In this document: piece after piece, positions 48,103 through 57,570 of the stretch
Layout of the letters: every line of letters starts with the position of its first letter
Position numbering within the stretch: position 1 is the stretch's first letter
Source: Pseudomonas furukawaii
GTDB lineage: Bacteria > Pseudomonadota > Gammaproteobacteria > Pseudomonadales > Pseudomonadaceae
Reading direction: 5' to 3'
Length of the DNA: 64,000 nucleotides
Assembly (NCBI RefSeq): GCF_002355475.1
Contig: NZ_AP014862.1
Location: forward strand, 4,712,001-4,776,000
Translations under genes and position numbers: made by a program
The notes under the pieces: generated by a model
The model's input: only the letters and a program-made list of their open reading frames with translations
Told to the model about the DNA's origin: nothing
Databases searched by the model: none

Positions 48103-48981
48103 TTAGGCGAGTACGCCGGACTGGCGCATTGCTTGACGCAGCGGTTCGTGGCAGCGCGGGCTGAGCCAGGTCAGCGGCAGGCGGATACCGTCGGGGATGA
48201 GGCCCATCTCGTGCAGGGCGAACTTCACCGGAATCGGGTTGGATTCGATGAACAGGGCCTTGTGCAAGGGCATCAGCTTGTCGTTGATGGCGCGGGCGGC
48301 GGCGGCATCGCCCGCCATGGCGGCGGCGCAGAGGTCGGCCATGGCGCGGGGGGCGACGTTGGCGGTGACGGAGATGTTGCCCTTGCCGCCCATGAGCATC
48401 AGCTCGACGGCGGTGGCGTCGTCACCGGAGTAGACGAGGAACTCCTTGCTGACGCGATCCAGGACTTCCTGGCCGCGCTGCAGGTCGCCGGTGGCTTCCT
48501 TGATGCCGATGATGTTGCTGATCTTGGACAGGCGCTCGACGGTTTCCGGGAGCATGTCGCAGACGGTACGGCCCGGCACGTTGTAGAGGATCTGCGGAAT
48601 GGCCACGGCTTCGGCGATGTGGCGGAAGTGCTGGTACAGGCCTTCCTGGGTCGGCTTGTTGTAATACGGGGTCACCAGCAGGCAGGCATCGGCGCCCACG
48701 CCCTTGGCGGCGGAGGTCAGCTCGACCGACTCACGGGTGGAGTTGCCACCGGTGCCGGCGATGACCGGGATGCGGCCGTTGACCTGGTCGACCACGCGAC
48801 GGATGACCTCGACGTGCTCCTTGACGTCCAGGGTCGCGGACTCGCCGGTGGTGCCGACGGCGACTATGGCGTTGGTACCCTCTTGAAGATGGAAGTCAAC
48901 GAGCTTGGAAAGGCTGTCCCAGTCCAATTGACCCTGCGCATCCATGGGCGTAACCAGTGCCACCATACTGCCCGCAATCAT
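48103..48981 (-). CDS. dapA: 4-Hydroxy-tetrahydrodipicolinate synthase
   Basis: The 292-residue TIM-barrel enzyme condenses pyruvate with aspartate semialdehyde in lysine and diaminopimelate synthesis. The Schiff-base Lys161 is in GIKEATGDL, the catalytic Tyr is in ILYNVPGRT, and the GTTGESATL loop (43-51) is intact. Start ATG 48981 gives the standard N-terminus [13 protein letters not shown]. It is divergent from gcvR with a gap of 178 bp and heads dapA-bamC. Confidence 0.96.
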   Translation of the reverse strand: MIAGSMVALVTPMDAQGQLDWDSLSKLVDFHLQEGTNAIVAVGTTGESATLDVKEHVEVIRRVVDQVNGRIPVIAGTGGNSTRESVELTSAAKGVGADACLLVTPYYNKPTQEGLYQHFRHIAEAVAIPQILYNVPGRTVCDMLPETVERLSKISNIIGIKEATGDLQRGQEVLDRVSKEFLVYSGDDATAVELMLMGGKGNISVTANVAPRAMADLCAAAMAGDAAAARAINDKLMPLHKALFIESNPIPVKFALHEMGLIPDGIRLPLTWLSPRCHEPLRQAMRQSGVLA

Positions 48982-49159
48982 GCAACCGCTCCTGCCGGAA
49001 AAAGAGAGCCGTAATGGTACTGTCGGCTCTGGCCTTGCACAAGGTGAACACAAGCGCCGTCAGGCGGTTGCGGCATTTCCCTCGGCGGCGCTTTTCGCTA
49101 ACCTTCCCCGTTTGAACCGCGCGGCCCCGGCCGCCCTCCCCTCGCTTTAGGAACGCTGC

Positions 49160-49717
49160 ATGTCCACCACCCCGCCTCGCGAACAATTCCTCCTGATCAG
49201 TGCCCTGGGCCGCAACCCGATGGAGCTGACCAATGTGCTGTGCCGCGCCAGCCAGGAAAGCCGCTGCGCCGTGGTCAGCAGCCGTGTGAGCCGTCACGGC
49301 GAGTTTTCCGCCCTGGTGTTCCAGGTGTCCGGCAGCTGGGATGGCCTCGCCCGACTGGAGGCCGGTCTGAATACCCTGGCCAAGCGCCACGACTTCACGG
49401 TGCACGTGACCCGCAGCAACGCCCAGGAAGTGCGTCCCCAGGCGCTGCCCTACGTCGCCTATGTGAGCGCGGCCTATCGCCCGGACGTGCTCGGCGAGTT
49501 GTGCCAGTTCTTCATCGACCACCGCGTGGAGCTGGAGAACATGACTTGCGATACCTATATGGCGCCGCAGACCGGCAGCATGATGCTCAACGCCACCATT
49601 ACCGTGACCCTGCCCGCCGGGACCCAGATCAGTTGGCTGCGCGACCAGTTCCTGGACTTCGCCGACGCCCTGAACCTGGACGCCCTGATCGAGCCCTGGC
49701 GCCCGCAGCATCCTTGA
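49160..49717 (+). CDS. gcvR: GcvR-like ACT-domain regulator of glycine cleavage
   Basis: The 185-residue protein has two ACT domains (about 8-85 and 95-175: FLLISALGRNPMELTNVLCRASQ; YVAYVSAAYRPDVLGELCQFFIDHRVELENM). GcvR binds glycine and controls GcvA in E. coli. In Pseudomonas the role is assumed by similarity. It lies between dapA and bcp as in other Pseudomonas, and bcp follows after 13 bp, suggesting one transcript. Confidence 0.88.
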   Translation: MSTTPPREQFLLISALGRNPMELTNVLCRASQESRCAVVSSRVSRHGEFSALVFQVSGSWDGLARLEAGLNTLAKRHDFTVHVTRSNAQEVRPQALPYVAYVSAAYRPDVLGELCQFFIDHRVELENMTCDTYMAPQTGSMMLNATITVTLPAGTQISWLRDQFLDFADALNLDALIEPWRPQHP

Positions 49718-49730
49718 GGAGCAAGCAGAC

Positions 49731-50204
49731 ATGGCCGTATCCCTGAACCAACCCGTCGCCGATTTCACCGTCCAGGCCACCAGCGGCCTGGAGGTCAGCC
49801 TGTCGGCGCTGAAGGGCAAGCAGGTGGTGCTGTATTTCTACCCGAAGGACAGCACGCCCGGCTGCACCACCGAGGGCCAGGACTTCCGCGACCGCCACGA
49901 CGCCTTCCTGGCGGCCAATACGGTGATTTTCGGGGTGTCCCGCGATGGCCTGAAGTCCCACGAGAACTTCAAGTGCAAGCAGGCCTTCCCCTTCGAGCTG
50001 ATCTCGGACAAGGACGAAGCCGTCTGCCAGCTGTTCGACGTGATCAAGCTGAAGAAGCTGTACGGCAAGGAGTACCTCGGGGTGGACCGCAGTACCTTCC
50101 TGATCGACAAGGACGGCGTGCTGCGCCAGGAATGGCGCGGTGTGAAGGTGCCGGGCCATGCCGACGCGGTGCTGGAAGCCGCCCAGGCGCTGAACAGGGG
50201 CTGA
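49731..50204 (+). CDS. bcp: Thiol peroxidase Bcp (peroxiredoxin Q)
   Basis: The 157-residue peroxiredoxin has the peroxidatic Cys45 in YPKDSTPGCTTEGQDF. The position of the E. coli resolving Cys (five residues later) is Gln50, so another cysteine or an external thiol must resolve the sulfenic acid. It reduces hydrogen and organic peroxides in the cytoplasm. RBS GAGGAGC precedes ATG 49731. A terminator follows at 50225. Confidence 0.93.
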   Translation: MAVSLNQPVADFTVQATSGLEVSLSALKGKQVVLYFYPKDSTPGCTTEGQDFRDRHDAFLAANTVIFGVSRDGLKSHENFKCKQAFPFELISDKDEAVCQLFDVIKLKKLYGKEYLGVDRSTFLIDKDGVLRQEWRGVKVPGHADAVLEAAQALNRG

Positions 50205-50224
50205 GTGCCCGCTGAAACGAACAA

Positions 50225-50245
50225 GGCCGCGAACGCGGCCTTTTT
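50225..50245. terminator. Intrinsic terminator after bcp
   Basis: GGCCGCG-AA-CGCGGCC is followed by TTTTT, ending 20 bp past the bcp stop. It separates bcp from the convergent perM gene. Confidence 0.88.
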
Positions 50246-50266
50246 CATGGACGGTACCTGGCCCGG

Positions 50267-51337
50267 CTAGGGGGTGCCGTACTCCCGAGGCGCGGCCTTG
50301 GGCCAGGCATCGAGTACGGCCTTGAACAAGGTGGCCAGGGGAATGGCGAAGAACACGCCCCAGAAGCCCCAGAGCCCGCCGAACAGCAGCACGGCGCAGA
50401 TGATGGCCACCGGATGCAGGTTCACCGCTTCGGAGAACAGCAGCGGCACCAGGACATTGCCGTCGAGGGTCTGGATGACGGTATAGACGACCATCAGGTA
50501 GATGAACTGGTCGCTCCAGCCCCACTGGAACAGCGCGATCAGCGCCACCGGCACCGTGACCACCACCGCACCGATGTAGGGCACCACCACGGAAAGTCCG
50601 ACGAGCAGGGCCAGCAGCGCCGCATAGTTGAGCCCGAGCCAGACGAAGGCGACGTAGGTGACGGCGCCGCAGATGACGATTTCGATGACCTTGCCACGGA
50701 TGTAGTTGGCGATCTGCTGGTGCACCTCTTGCCAGACTTCCTTCATCAGCCCCCGCTCGCTGGGCAGGTAGCCAACGATCCAGCGGCCGATGAGGTCCCG
50801 GTCCTTGAGGAAGAAGAACACCAGGATGGGCACCAGCACCAGGTAGATCATGAGGTTGACCAGCAGCGGCAGGCTGGACAGGGAGAAGGTCAGGGCCCAC
50901 TGGCCGAACTTGCCCACCTCGCTGCGGGTGACTTCGATGGCGTTCAGGACCTGCTCATCGGTGACCAGGTGCGGATAGCGCTCCGGCAACAGCAGCAACA
51001 GCGACTGCCATTCGCCGAGCATTCGCGGCAGCTCCTGGAACAGGGTGCTGACCTGCTGCCAGAGCAGCGGCATGAGCACGCCGAAGATCAGCCCCAGAGC
51101 CCCCAGGAAAAGCGCGAAAACCACCCAGACCGCCAGGCTGTGGGGCAGGCGCAGCCGTTCCAGCAGGTTGACCAGCCCCTGCATGAGGAAGGCCAGCACC
51201 AGGCCGGCGAGCACCGGGGCCAGCATGTTGCCGAGGGTGAGGACGGCGGTGAAGCCGAGTACGAGGACGACGGCCAGCACCACGGCTTCTTCATCGGAGA
51301 AGTAGCGTTGTACCCAGTCGCGAAGGACCTTGAGCAT
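50267..51337 (-). CDS. PerM/AI-2E-exporter family permease
   Basis: The 356-residue inner-membrane protein has about seven to eight hydrophobic segments, the family segment VVPYIGAVVVTVPVALIALFQ and the C-terminal PLLFSEAVNLHPVAIICAVLLFGGLWGFWGVFFAIPLATL. Family members include PerM and the AI-2 exporter TqsA; the substrate here is unknown. It follows the TusA-like gene by 31 bp on the same strand, so it may share its transcript. Start ATG 51337 is the family N-terminus. Confidence 0.87.
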   Translation of the reverse strand: MLKVLRDWVQRYFSDEEAVVLAVVLVLGFTAVLTLGNMLAPVLAGLVLAFLMQGLVNLLERLRLPHSLAVWVVFALFLGALGLIFGVLMPLLWQQVSTLFQELPRMLGEWQSLLLLLPERYPHLVTDEQVLNAIEVTRSEVGKFGQWALTFSLSSLPLLVNLMIYLVLVPILVFFFLKDRDLIGRWIVGYLPSERGLMKEVWQEVHQQIANYIRGKVIEIVICGAVTYVAFVWLGLNYAALLALLVGLSVVVPYIGAVVVTVPVALIALFQWGWSDQFIYLMVVYTVIQTLDGNVLVPLLFSEAVNLHPVAIICAVLLFGGLWGFWGVFFAIPLATLFKAVLDAWPKAAPREYGTP

Positions 51338-51368
51338 CGGAAATCCTTGATGGGGCCGCCAGGCGGGA

Positions 51369-51620
51369 TCAGGCCTTGCGCAGCCAATAGCGGAACACGC
51401 CGCCTTCGACCTCTTCATGGAGCAACTGGTGCCCTGCCAATTGCGCGAAGGCACGGAAATCGCGCTGGGAACCGGCGTCGGTGGCGATCACCTTGAGCAC
51501 CGCGCCGCTGGGCAGGCGGTTGAGCTCGAGCTTGGCCTTGAGCAACGGCAGCGGGCAGTTCAGGCCGCTGGCGTCCAGCTCCGCGTCGAACGCGTCGGGT
51601 CGACTGGCGATGTCGGTCAT
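51369..51620 (-). CDS. TusA-family sulfur carrier protein
   Basis: The 83-residue protein has the CPxP motif (LNCPLPLLKAK, Cys22) that carries persulfide sulfur in TusA-like proteins. The orthologue I recall at this site in P. aeruginosa (PA1006) is needed for molybdenum-cofactor enzymes and nitrate respiration. That would connect it with nitrate use, but this is recalled knowledge, not visible here. RBS GGAGGA precedes ATG 51620. Confidence 0.88.
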   Translation of the reverse strand: MTDIASRPDAFDAELDASGLNCPLPLLKAKLELNRLPSGAVLKVIATDAGSQRDFRAFAQLAGHQLLHEEVEGGVFRYWLRKA

Positions 51621-51774
51621 GGAAATCCTCCGGGGAAGATGCCTGGCGGTCCCGGGGAAGGTCGCGGGGCGTGATACTTGAGCGGGCGGTTAGGATACCG
51701 AAGGCGGCACGCCGCTGGCCAGTTGGGCAGCCCGGAAGCTACATTTAGGCCTTTGCCGCCAACGAGCCCAGTGC

Positions 51775-53208
51775 ATGACTTTTCTGCGCCCCACTCTGCT
51801 GACGCTTGCCTGCCTATTCGCGTCCCCCGCCATGGCTGACGACCTGCCATCCCTGGGGGACTCCAGCTCCTCGATCGTCTCCCCCGAACAGGAACACCAA
51901 CTGGGCCGCGCCTGGCTCGGCCTGCTACGCGGCCAGGTTCCGCAACTCAACGACCCACAGCTCAAGGACTACGTGGAAGCCAGCGTCTATCGCCTGGCGG
52001 AAACGAGCCAGTTACAGGATCGGCGCCTGGAATTCGTGCTGCTCAACAGCCCACAACTGAACGCCTTCGCCGCACCAGGCGGCATCATCGGCGTCAACGG
52101 CGGCCTCTTCCTTTACGCGCCGACCGAAGCCGAGTACGCCTCGGTGATGGCCCACGAACTGGCGCACCTGTCGCAACGCCACTTCGCCCGGGGCGTGGAG
52201 GCGCAGCAGCGCATGCAGATTCCGGTGATGGCGGCGATGCTGGCCGGTATCGTCGCGGCGGCGGCCGGAGCCGGGGATGCGGGTATCGCCGCGATCATGG
52301 GCACCCAGGCGGCGGCCATCCAGGAGCAGCGGCGCTTCTCGCGCCAGAACGAACAGGAAGCCGACCGCATCGGCCTGCTCAACCTGGAGAAGGCCGGCTA
52401 CGACCCCCGCGCCATGCCGCGGATGTTCGAGCGACTGATGCGGCAGTATCGCTACGACGCCAAGCCGCCGGAATTCCTCCTCACTCACCCGGTGACCGAA
52501 AACCGTATCGCCGATACCCGCAACCGCGCCGAGCAACTGCCGGCCGGCGGCGTGGAGAACAGCCTGCGCTATCAGTTGATGCGCGCCCGCGTGCAACTGA
52601 TGTTCGAGGAAACCCCGGGTATCGCCGCCAAGCGTTTCCGCGCCATGCTCGACGAAGACCCGAAGCTGGATGCCGCCCGCTATGGCCTGGCCATCGCCCA
52701 GATCAAGGGCGGACAACTGAACCAGGCCCGGGAGAACCTGACGCCGCTGCTGGCCAAGGCGCCCAACGACATCACCTACAACCTGGCCCAGGTGGACCTC
52801 GACATCACCGCCAACCGCGTGGCCGACGCCCAGAAGCGTGTCGATCGCCTATTGGGGGTCTACCCCAACAGCTACCCGCTGAAGCAGATGCGCAGCGAGC
52901 TGCTGATCAAGCTGAACAAGCCGAAGGACGCGGAAAGGGTACTGGACGGACTGCTCAAGGAGCGGCCCAACGACCCGGACATCTGGTACGAAATGGCGGA
53001 AGTGCGCGGCCTGGCCGGCAATACCATCGGCTTGCACCAGGCCCGCGCCGAGTTCTTCGCCCTGGTGGGCGATTTCGACCAGGCCATCGAGCAGCTGGAC
53101 TTCGCCAAGCGTCGTTCCAGTGGCAACTTCCCGCTGGCCGCGCGGATCGACGCCCGCCAGCAGCAGCTGATGGAGCAGCAGCGAATGGTGAAGCAGATGA
53201 TGCGCTGA
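51775..53208 (+). CDS. bepA: BepA-like periplasmic M48 metalloprotease with TPR domain
   Basis: The 477-residue protein has a Sec signal (cleavage near residue 22, AMA-DDL), the zinc site HELAH at residues 127-131 with the third ligand in NEQEADRIG, and a C-terminal TPR region (about 300-470). BepA degrades or helps mature LptD and BamA clients in the periplasm. Length matches E. coli BepA (487 aa). It is divergent from the tusA-like gene and convergent with nadA. Confidence 0.93.
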   Translation: MTFLRPTLLTLACLFASPAMADDLPSLGDSSSSIVSPEQEHQLGRAWLGLLRGQVPQLNDPQLKDYVEASVYRLAETSQLQDRRLEFVLLNSPQLNAFAAPGGIIGVNGGLFLYAPTEAEYASVMAHELAHLSQRHFARGVEAQQRMQIPVMAAMLAGIVAAAAGAGDAGIAAIMGTQAAAIQEQRRFSRQNEQEADRIGLLNLEKAGYDPRAMPRMFERLMRQYRYDAKPPEFLLTHPVTENRIADTRNRAEQLPAGGVENSLRYQLMRARVQLMFEETPGIAAKRFRAMLDEDPKLDAARYGLAIAQIKGGQLNQARENLTPLLAKAPNDITYNLAQVDLDITANRVADAQKRVDRLLGVYPNSYPLKQMRSELLIKLNKPKDAERVLDGLLKERPNDPDIWYEMAEVRGLAGNTIGLHQARAEFFALVGDFDQAIEQLDFAKRRSSGNFPLAARIDARQQQLMEQQRMVKQMMR

Positions 53209-53230
53209 GCACCGTCGGCGGAGACGAAAA

Positions 53231-53253
53231 AGCCCGGGAAACCGGGCTTTTTC
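53231..53253. terminator. Bidirectional terminator between bepA and nadA
   Basis: AGCCCGG-GAAA-CCGGGCT is flanked by AAAAA on the left and TTTTT on the right, so it can end both convergent transcripts. Confidence 0.9.
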
Positions 53254-53275
53254 ATGGGCGCTGGCGGAAGGCGGA

Positions 53276-54334
53276 TCAGGCGTTTCCGGCCTGCTTGAGG
53301 CGGGCGGCCTGGGTGAAGTCCAGCATGCGCTTGAGGGGCTTGACCGCCTTGGGGATCAGGGCCGGGTCGACGAAGATTTCATTGGTCCCCTGCTGCAGGC
53401 ATTGCAGGGTGCGCTCCAGTGTATTCATCGCCATCCAGGGGCAATGGGCACAGCTGCGGCACGCGGCGCCGTTGCCGGCGGTGGGGGCCTCGATGAACTG
53501 CTTGTCCGGGCAGAGCTGCTTCATCTTGTAGAAGATGCCGCGATCGGTGGCGACGATGAAGGTGGTGTTGGGCAGGGTCTGGGCGGCCTTGATCAACTGG
53601 CTGGTGGAGCCTACCGCGTCGGCCAGTTCGATGACCGCCTCGGGGGATTCCGGGTGTACCAGCACGGCGGCGTCCGGGTAGAGCGCCTTCATGTCCTGCA
53701 GCTGCTTGGCCTTGAACTCTTCGTGGACGATGCAGGCACCGTCCCAGAGCAGCATGTCAGCGCCGGTTTCGCGCTGGATATAGCGGCCCAGGTGCTGGTC
53801 CGGGGCCCAGATGATCTTCTCGCCGTTGTCCATCAGGCTCTCGACGATCTCGAGGGCGCAGCTGGAGGTCACGACCCAGTCGGCACGGGCCTTCACGGCG
53901 GCGGAGGTATTGGCGTAGACCACCACGGTGCGCTCGGGATGCTGGTCGCAGAAGGCCGAGAACTCGTCCACCGGGCAACCCAGGTCCAGGGAGCAGGTGG
54001 CTTCCAGGGTGGGCATCAGCACGCGCTTCTCGGGATTGAGGATCTTGGCGGTCTCGCCCATGAACTTCACGCCGGCGACCACGACCGTCCGTGCCGGATG
54101 CTGGTTGCCGAAGCGCGCCATTTCCAGGGAGTCGGAGACGCAGCCACCGGTTTCCTCGGCCAAGGCCTGGATGACCGGGTCGCAATAGTAGTGGGCAACC
54201 AGTACCGCATCCCGCGCCTTCAGTTCGGCGGCGATGGCGGCACGGTAGTGCGCCTCTTCCTCGGCCGTCAGCGGCTTGGGCTGCTTGGCGGCAAGGTGGG
54301 CCTGGACCAGGAAGCGTTCGGAAAGCTGAGTCAT
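53276..54334 (-). CDS. nadA: Quinolinate synthase NadA
   Basis: The 352-residue enzyme makes quinolinate from iminoaspartate and dihydroxyacetone phosphate with a [4Fe-4S] cluster. Visible parts include [26 protein letters not shown], the VNTSAAVKA-like [15 protein letters not shown] and the C-terminal [10 protein letters not shown]. Start ATG 54334 gives the usual Pseudomonas N-terminus. It lies next to tRNA-Lys with no inserted element. Confidence 0.95.
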   Translation of the reverse strand: MTQLSERFLVQAHLAAKQPKPLTAEEEAHYRAAIAAELKARDAVLVAHYYCDPVIQALAEETGGCVSDSLEMARFGNQHPARTVVVAGVKFMGETAKILNPEKRVLMPTLEATCSLDLGCPVDEFSAFCDQHPERTVVVYANTSAAVKARADWVVTSSCALEIVESLMDNGEKIIWAPDQHLGRYIQRETGADMLLWDGACIVHEEFKAKQLQDMKALYPDAAVLVHPESPEAVIELADAVGSTSQLIKAAQTLPNTTFIVATDRGIFYKMKQLCPDKQFIEAPTAGNGAACRSCAHCPWMAMNTLERTLQCLQQGTNEIFVDPALIPKAVKPLKRMLDFTQAARLKQAGNA

Positions 54335-54511
54335 AGAGGCTGAACCTGCATGCACGGTGACGCGTAGATAATTATAGCCCTGCCCCCTCCGACCTCTGGG
54401 CCGCGGAGCCTGGGGTCGCGGATGATAACGCAGATTTGACGGTGCGGGGACCACGGCAGCAGGCGCCGTCTGTCCTGCACCGGATCAAAAACCGGTCTCC
54501 GGAAACGACAA

Positions 54512-54536
54512 AGCCCGCCATGAAGGCGGGCTTTTG
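54512..54536. terminator. Terminator after tRNA-Lys
   Basis: AAAGCCCGCC-ATGAA-GGCGGGCTTTT is symmetrical with A/T ends. On the minus strand it ends the tRNA-Lys transcript, six bases past the tRNA 3' end. Confidence 0.85.
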
Positions 54537-54541
54537 AATGT

Positions 54542-54617
54542 TGGTGGGTCGTGTAGGATTCGAACCTACGACCAATTGGTTAAAAGCCAACTGCTCTACC
54601 GACTGAGCTAACGACCC
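54542..54617 (-). tRNA. tRNA-Lys (TTT)
   Basis: The minus-strand 76-base sequence has acceptor GGGTCGT/ACGACCC, encoded CCA, anticodon loop CTTTTAA (anticodon TTT) and T-loop GTTCGAATC. In P. aeruginosa the tRNA-Lys next to queC is a known insertion site for large integrative elements; here it is empty, with nadA directly beyond. Confidence 0.97.
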
Positions 54618-54675
54618 AACGCGAGGCGCATAATACTGATTTTATTCAGGAATTCAACACCCTCTTCGAAAAAAA

Positions 54676-55350
54676 TTACTGGTAGCGTGTCGGATCATTC
54701 AGACCGGCTGCCAGGAAGCCGGCAGCGCGCAACCGGCAACTGTCGCACTTGCCACAGGCGTGACCTTCATCATCGGCCTGATAGCAGGACACGGTCAGAC
54801 CGTAATCGACGCCAAGCCGGCTACCCGCCTGGACGATCTCGGCCTTGCTCATGTTCTGCAGCGGTGCCCGGATCCGGAAGCCGTCTCCCTCCACACCTGC
54901 CTTGGTCGCGAGGTTGGCCATGCGCTCGAAGGCCTCGACGAACTCAGGGCGACAATCCGGGTAGCCGGAGTAATCCACCGCATTCACACCGATGAAGATG
55001 TCGCGCGCCCCCAGCACCTCCGCCCAGCCCAGGGCCAACGAGAGGAAGACGGTGTTGCGCGCCGGCACGTAGGTGACCGGGATGCCCTCGGTAGGACTTT
55101 CCGGTACAGCGATACGGGTATCGGTCAGGGCGGAGCCGCCAATGCCGTTGAGGTTGAGACCGATGACCTTGTGCTCCACCACGCCCAATTGGCGGGCAAC
55201 CCGATTGGCTGCCTGGAGTTCTGCGCGGTGACGCTGGCCGTAGTCGAAACTCATGCTGTAGCAGGCATAGCCCTCGGCCTTGGCCAGGGCGATGACGGTG
55301 GCCGAGTCCAGGCCACCGGACAACAGGATGACCGCTTTCTTCTCGCTCAT
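54676..55350 (-). CDS. queC: 7-Cyano-7-deazaguanine synthase QueC
   Basis: The 224-residue protein has the PP-loop SGGLDSATV (11-19) and the C-terminal zinc cluster in [17 protein letters not shown]. It converts carboxy-deazaguanine to preQ0 in queuosine synthesis. It follows queE by 65 bp on the same strand and ends just before tRNA-Lys. Length is normal. Confidence 0.96.
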   Translation of the reverse strand: MSEKKAVILLSGGLDSATVIALAKAEGYACYSMSFDYGQRHRAELQAANRVARQLGVVEHKVIGLNLNGIGGSALTDTRIAVPESPTEGIPVTYVPARNTVFLSLALGWAEVLGARDIFIGVNAVDYSGYPDCRPEFVEAFERMANLATKAGVEGDGFRIRAPLQNMSKAEIVQAGSRLGVDYGLTVSCYQADDEGHACGKCDSCRLRAAGFLAAGLNDPTRYQ

Positions 55351-55415
55351 GGGATGTCCCTCGAATCGGCCCGCCCGACGCGGACGCCGGCAGGCAAGGT
55401 AGACAATCGAACCGG

Positions 55416-56063
55416 TCAGTGGCCGGGCTCGTCGTTCCAGAGAATCTTGTGCAGCTGCAATTGCAGGCGTACCGGCAGGTTGTCCGCCACTATCCAGTCA
55501 GCCAGGTCACGCGCATTCACCTGCTTGTGGCTGGGAGAGAACAACACTTCGCCGGCGCGCTTTTCGAGCCGGTACTCGATCAGCTTGGATACCGCCCAGT
55601 CGTAGTCTTCCCGGGAGCAGATGACGAACTTCACCTGGTCGTTGGGCGTGAGGTGGACGATGTTCTCGTAGCGGTTGCGCCCCACCTCGGCGGAGCCGGG
55701 TGTCTTGAGGTCCAGCACCTTGCTCACGCGCGGGTCGACGGAGGACACGTCAAGTGCGCCGCTGGTTTCGAGCGACACCTCGTAGCCGGCGTCACAGAGA
55801 CGCTGAAGCAGCGGGATGCAATTGGGCTGGGCCAGCGGCTCGCCGCCGGTAACGCAGACATACCGGGGCTTATAGGAGGCGACGCGCTCGAGGATGTCGT
55901 CGAGGGTGATCATGTCACCACCACTGAAGGCGTAGGCGGTGTCGCAGTACTGGCAGCGCAGGGGACAGCCGGTCAGGCGCACGAAGACCGTCGGCAGGCC
56001 GGCGGTACGTGTTTCCCCCTGCAACGAGTAGAAGATCTCGGTAATTCGCAGGGTTTGATGCAT
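55416..56063 (-). CDS. queE: 7-Carboxy-7-deazaguanine synthase QueE
   Basis: The 215-residue radical-SAM enzyme carries the CX3CX2C motif (Cys33, 37, 40 in [10 protein letters not shown]) and TGGEPLAQP. It makes the product used by QueC. ATG 56063 ([17 protein letters not shown]) was chosen by family length. Upstream open frame is not coding. It is downstream of cpoB, with a terminator between. Confidence 0.94.
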   Translation of the reverse strand: MHQTLRITEIFYSLQGETRTAGLPTVFVRLTGCPLRCQYCDTAYAFSGGDMITLDDILERVASYKPRYVCVTGGEPLAQPNCIPLLQRLCDAGYEVSLETSGALDVSSVDPRVSKVLDLKTPGSAEVGRNRYENIVHLTPNDQVKFVICSREDYDWAVSKLIEYRLEKRAGEVLFSPSHKQVNARDLADWIVADNLPVRLQLQLHKILWNDEPGH

Positions 56064-56146
56064 ATCAGCCACGGGCGTGACGGCTAAACAGGCCATCCGC
56101 CTCCGTTGCGGGAAGTTAGGGTGAAGGCCGGGGATTCTAACGAAAA

Positions 56147-56168
56147 AACCCGCGACAGGCGCGGGTTT
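56147..56168 (-). terminator. Intrinsic terminator after cpoB
   Basis: On the minus strand AACCCGCGCC-TGT-CGCGGGTT is followed by TTTTCG. It separates the tol-pal-cpoB operon from queE-queC. Confidence 0.85.
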
Positions 56169-56187
56169 TCGAAAGATGGCGGTCGAA

Positions 56188-57009
56188 TCAGGGCAGGCGC
56201 TGGAGGTCGCGCTGGGCCAGTTGGGCGGCCGAACTGCCCGGGTACTGGGCGATGACCTGCTGAAGCAGGGTCTTGGCCTTGGCGCCATTGCCGAGACGCT
56301 GCTCGACATCCGCGAGCTTGTACAGGGAATCCGGCACCTTGGCGTGCTGCGGATAGGCCTGGCTGACGCGGGCGAAAGCCTGGCTGGCACCTTGCAGGTC
56401 GCCCTTGGCCAGGTTCACCTCGCCAAGCCAGTACTGGGCGTTACCGGCGTACTGGCTGTTGGGATACTTGCGCAGGAAGGCGCTGAACGCTTGGCTGGCC
56501 TTGTCGAAGTCCTTGGCCTTGATCAGGTCGAAGGCGGCGTCGTAGTAGAGCTTTTCCTTCGCGGGATCGCCCGGCTCGCCGCTGCCTGCGGCAGGCTGCT
56601 GAGCGGGGGCGGTCGGTGCACCGTTGGCGGCGGGACCGCCAGCGGCTGGAGTATTCGGGGAAACGGGAGCTCCCGCGCCGGGGGCGCTGGAGAGGCGACG
56701 ATCGAGGTCCTGATAACGCTCCAGGCTTTCCTGTTTCAGGCGCTGGATTTCGTACTGCTGCTCCTCGAGGGCGCCGCGCAGGCGTGCGATCTCTTCCTGC
56801 ATCTGCTGGAGCTGCATGAACAGCTCACCCTGCGCCGTGACGGGGGCCGAGGAGGCCCCTGTCCCGGCGTAGGCGCCAGTCGTGCCGTAACCGGCAGGTG
56901 GGTAACTGCCGTATCCGGAGTTGTTATCCACCACGGGAACCTCGGCCAGCGCCGCCAACGGCAGGCTGGCGAGGGCCAAGAGGGTCAAAGCACGACGGCA
57001 CTTACGCAT
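56188..57009 (-). CDS. cpoB: CpoB (YbgF), Tol-Pal-associated cell-division coordinator
   Basis: The 273-residue periplasmic protein has a signal peptide (about 1-22), a coiled coil for trimerisation (about 55-100, LFMQLQQMQEEIARLRGALEEQQYEIQRLKQ), a Pro/Ala/Gly linker and a C-terminal TPR domain (about 150-270). CpoB links Tol-Pal constriction to peptidoglycan synthesis. It follows pal by 5 bp in the tol operon. Confidence 0.93.
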   Translation of the reverse strand: MRKCRRALTLLALASLPLAALAEVPVVDNNSGYGSYPPAGYGTTGAYAGTGASSAPVTAQGELFMQLQQMQEEIARLRGALEEQQYEIQRLKQESLERYQDLDRRLSSAPGAGAPVSPNTPAAGGPAANGAPTAPAQQPAAGSGEPGDPAKEKLYYDAAFDLIKAKDFDKASQAFSAFLRKYPNSQYAGNAQYWLGEVNLAKGDLQGASQAFARVSQAYPQHAKVPDSLYKLADVEQRLGNGAKAKTLLQQVIAQYPGSSAAQLAQRDLQRLP

Positions 57010-57014
57010 GGCAA

Positions 57015-57515
57015 TTACTTGCGCAGTTCAACGCGGCGGTTCTGGGCCCAGGACTGCTCGTCGTTACCGGTAGCAACCGGACGCTCTTCGCCGTAGGAAA
57101 CCAGTTCCGCCTGAGCCGGGGAAACGCCCTGCAGAACCAGGTAGCGTTGAACGGCCTTGGCACGACGCTCGCCCAGAGCCATGTTGTACTCGCGGGTACC
57201 ACGCTCGTCGGTGTGGCCTTCCAGGACAACGCGGTTGCCGTTGGCTTTCAGGTCCTTGGCATGTACGTCCAGAGCGCGCATGGCTTCCGGCTTCAGGTCG
57301 GAGCTGTCGTACTCGAAGTAGAAGGTGGTGATAGCGCGCAGAGCGGCTTCTTCGCTCATGCTGCCGTCTACACCGCTGCCACCGGCGTTGTAGCCAGCGT
57401 TCGGATCGACAGCGCCTTCGCCGGTGCCTTCGCCGCCTTTGGACGAGCAACCAACAGCTACGGCCATGGCCAGAGCCAGAGCGGCAAATTTGCCAAGTTT
57501 CAGCATTTCCATCAT
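57015..57515 (-). CDS. pal: Pal (OprL) peptidoglycan-associated lipoprotein
   Basis: The 166-residue protein has lipobox VAVGC near residue 23, a short Gly/Asp-rich linker and an OmpA-like domain that binds diaminopimelate ([36 protein letters not shown]). The alternative ATG at 57512 (MEMLK) is the start I recall for P. aeruginosa OprL; both ATGs follow AGGAG. It anchors the outer membrane to peptidoglycan with TolB. Confidence 0.96.
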   Translation of the reverse strand: MMEMLKLGKFAALALAMAVAVGCSSKGGEGTGEGAVDPNAGYNAGGSGVDGSMSEEAALRAITTFYFEYDSSDLKPEAMRALDVHAKDLKANGNRVVLEGHTDERGTREYNMALGERRAKAVQRYLVLQGVSPAQAELVSYGEERPVATGNDEQSWAQNRRVELRK

Positions 57516-57570
57516 GTAACTCCTAATGAACCCCAGGTGTGTTTAGCAAAGGTGTTTTTTTGTGACCGCT

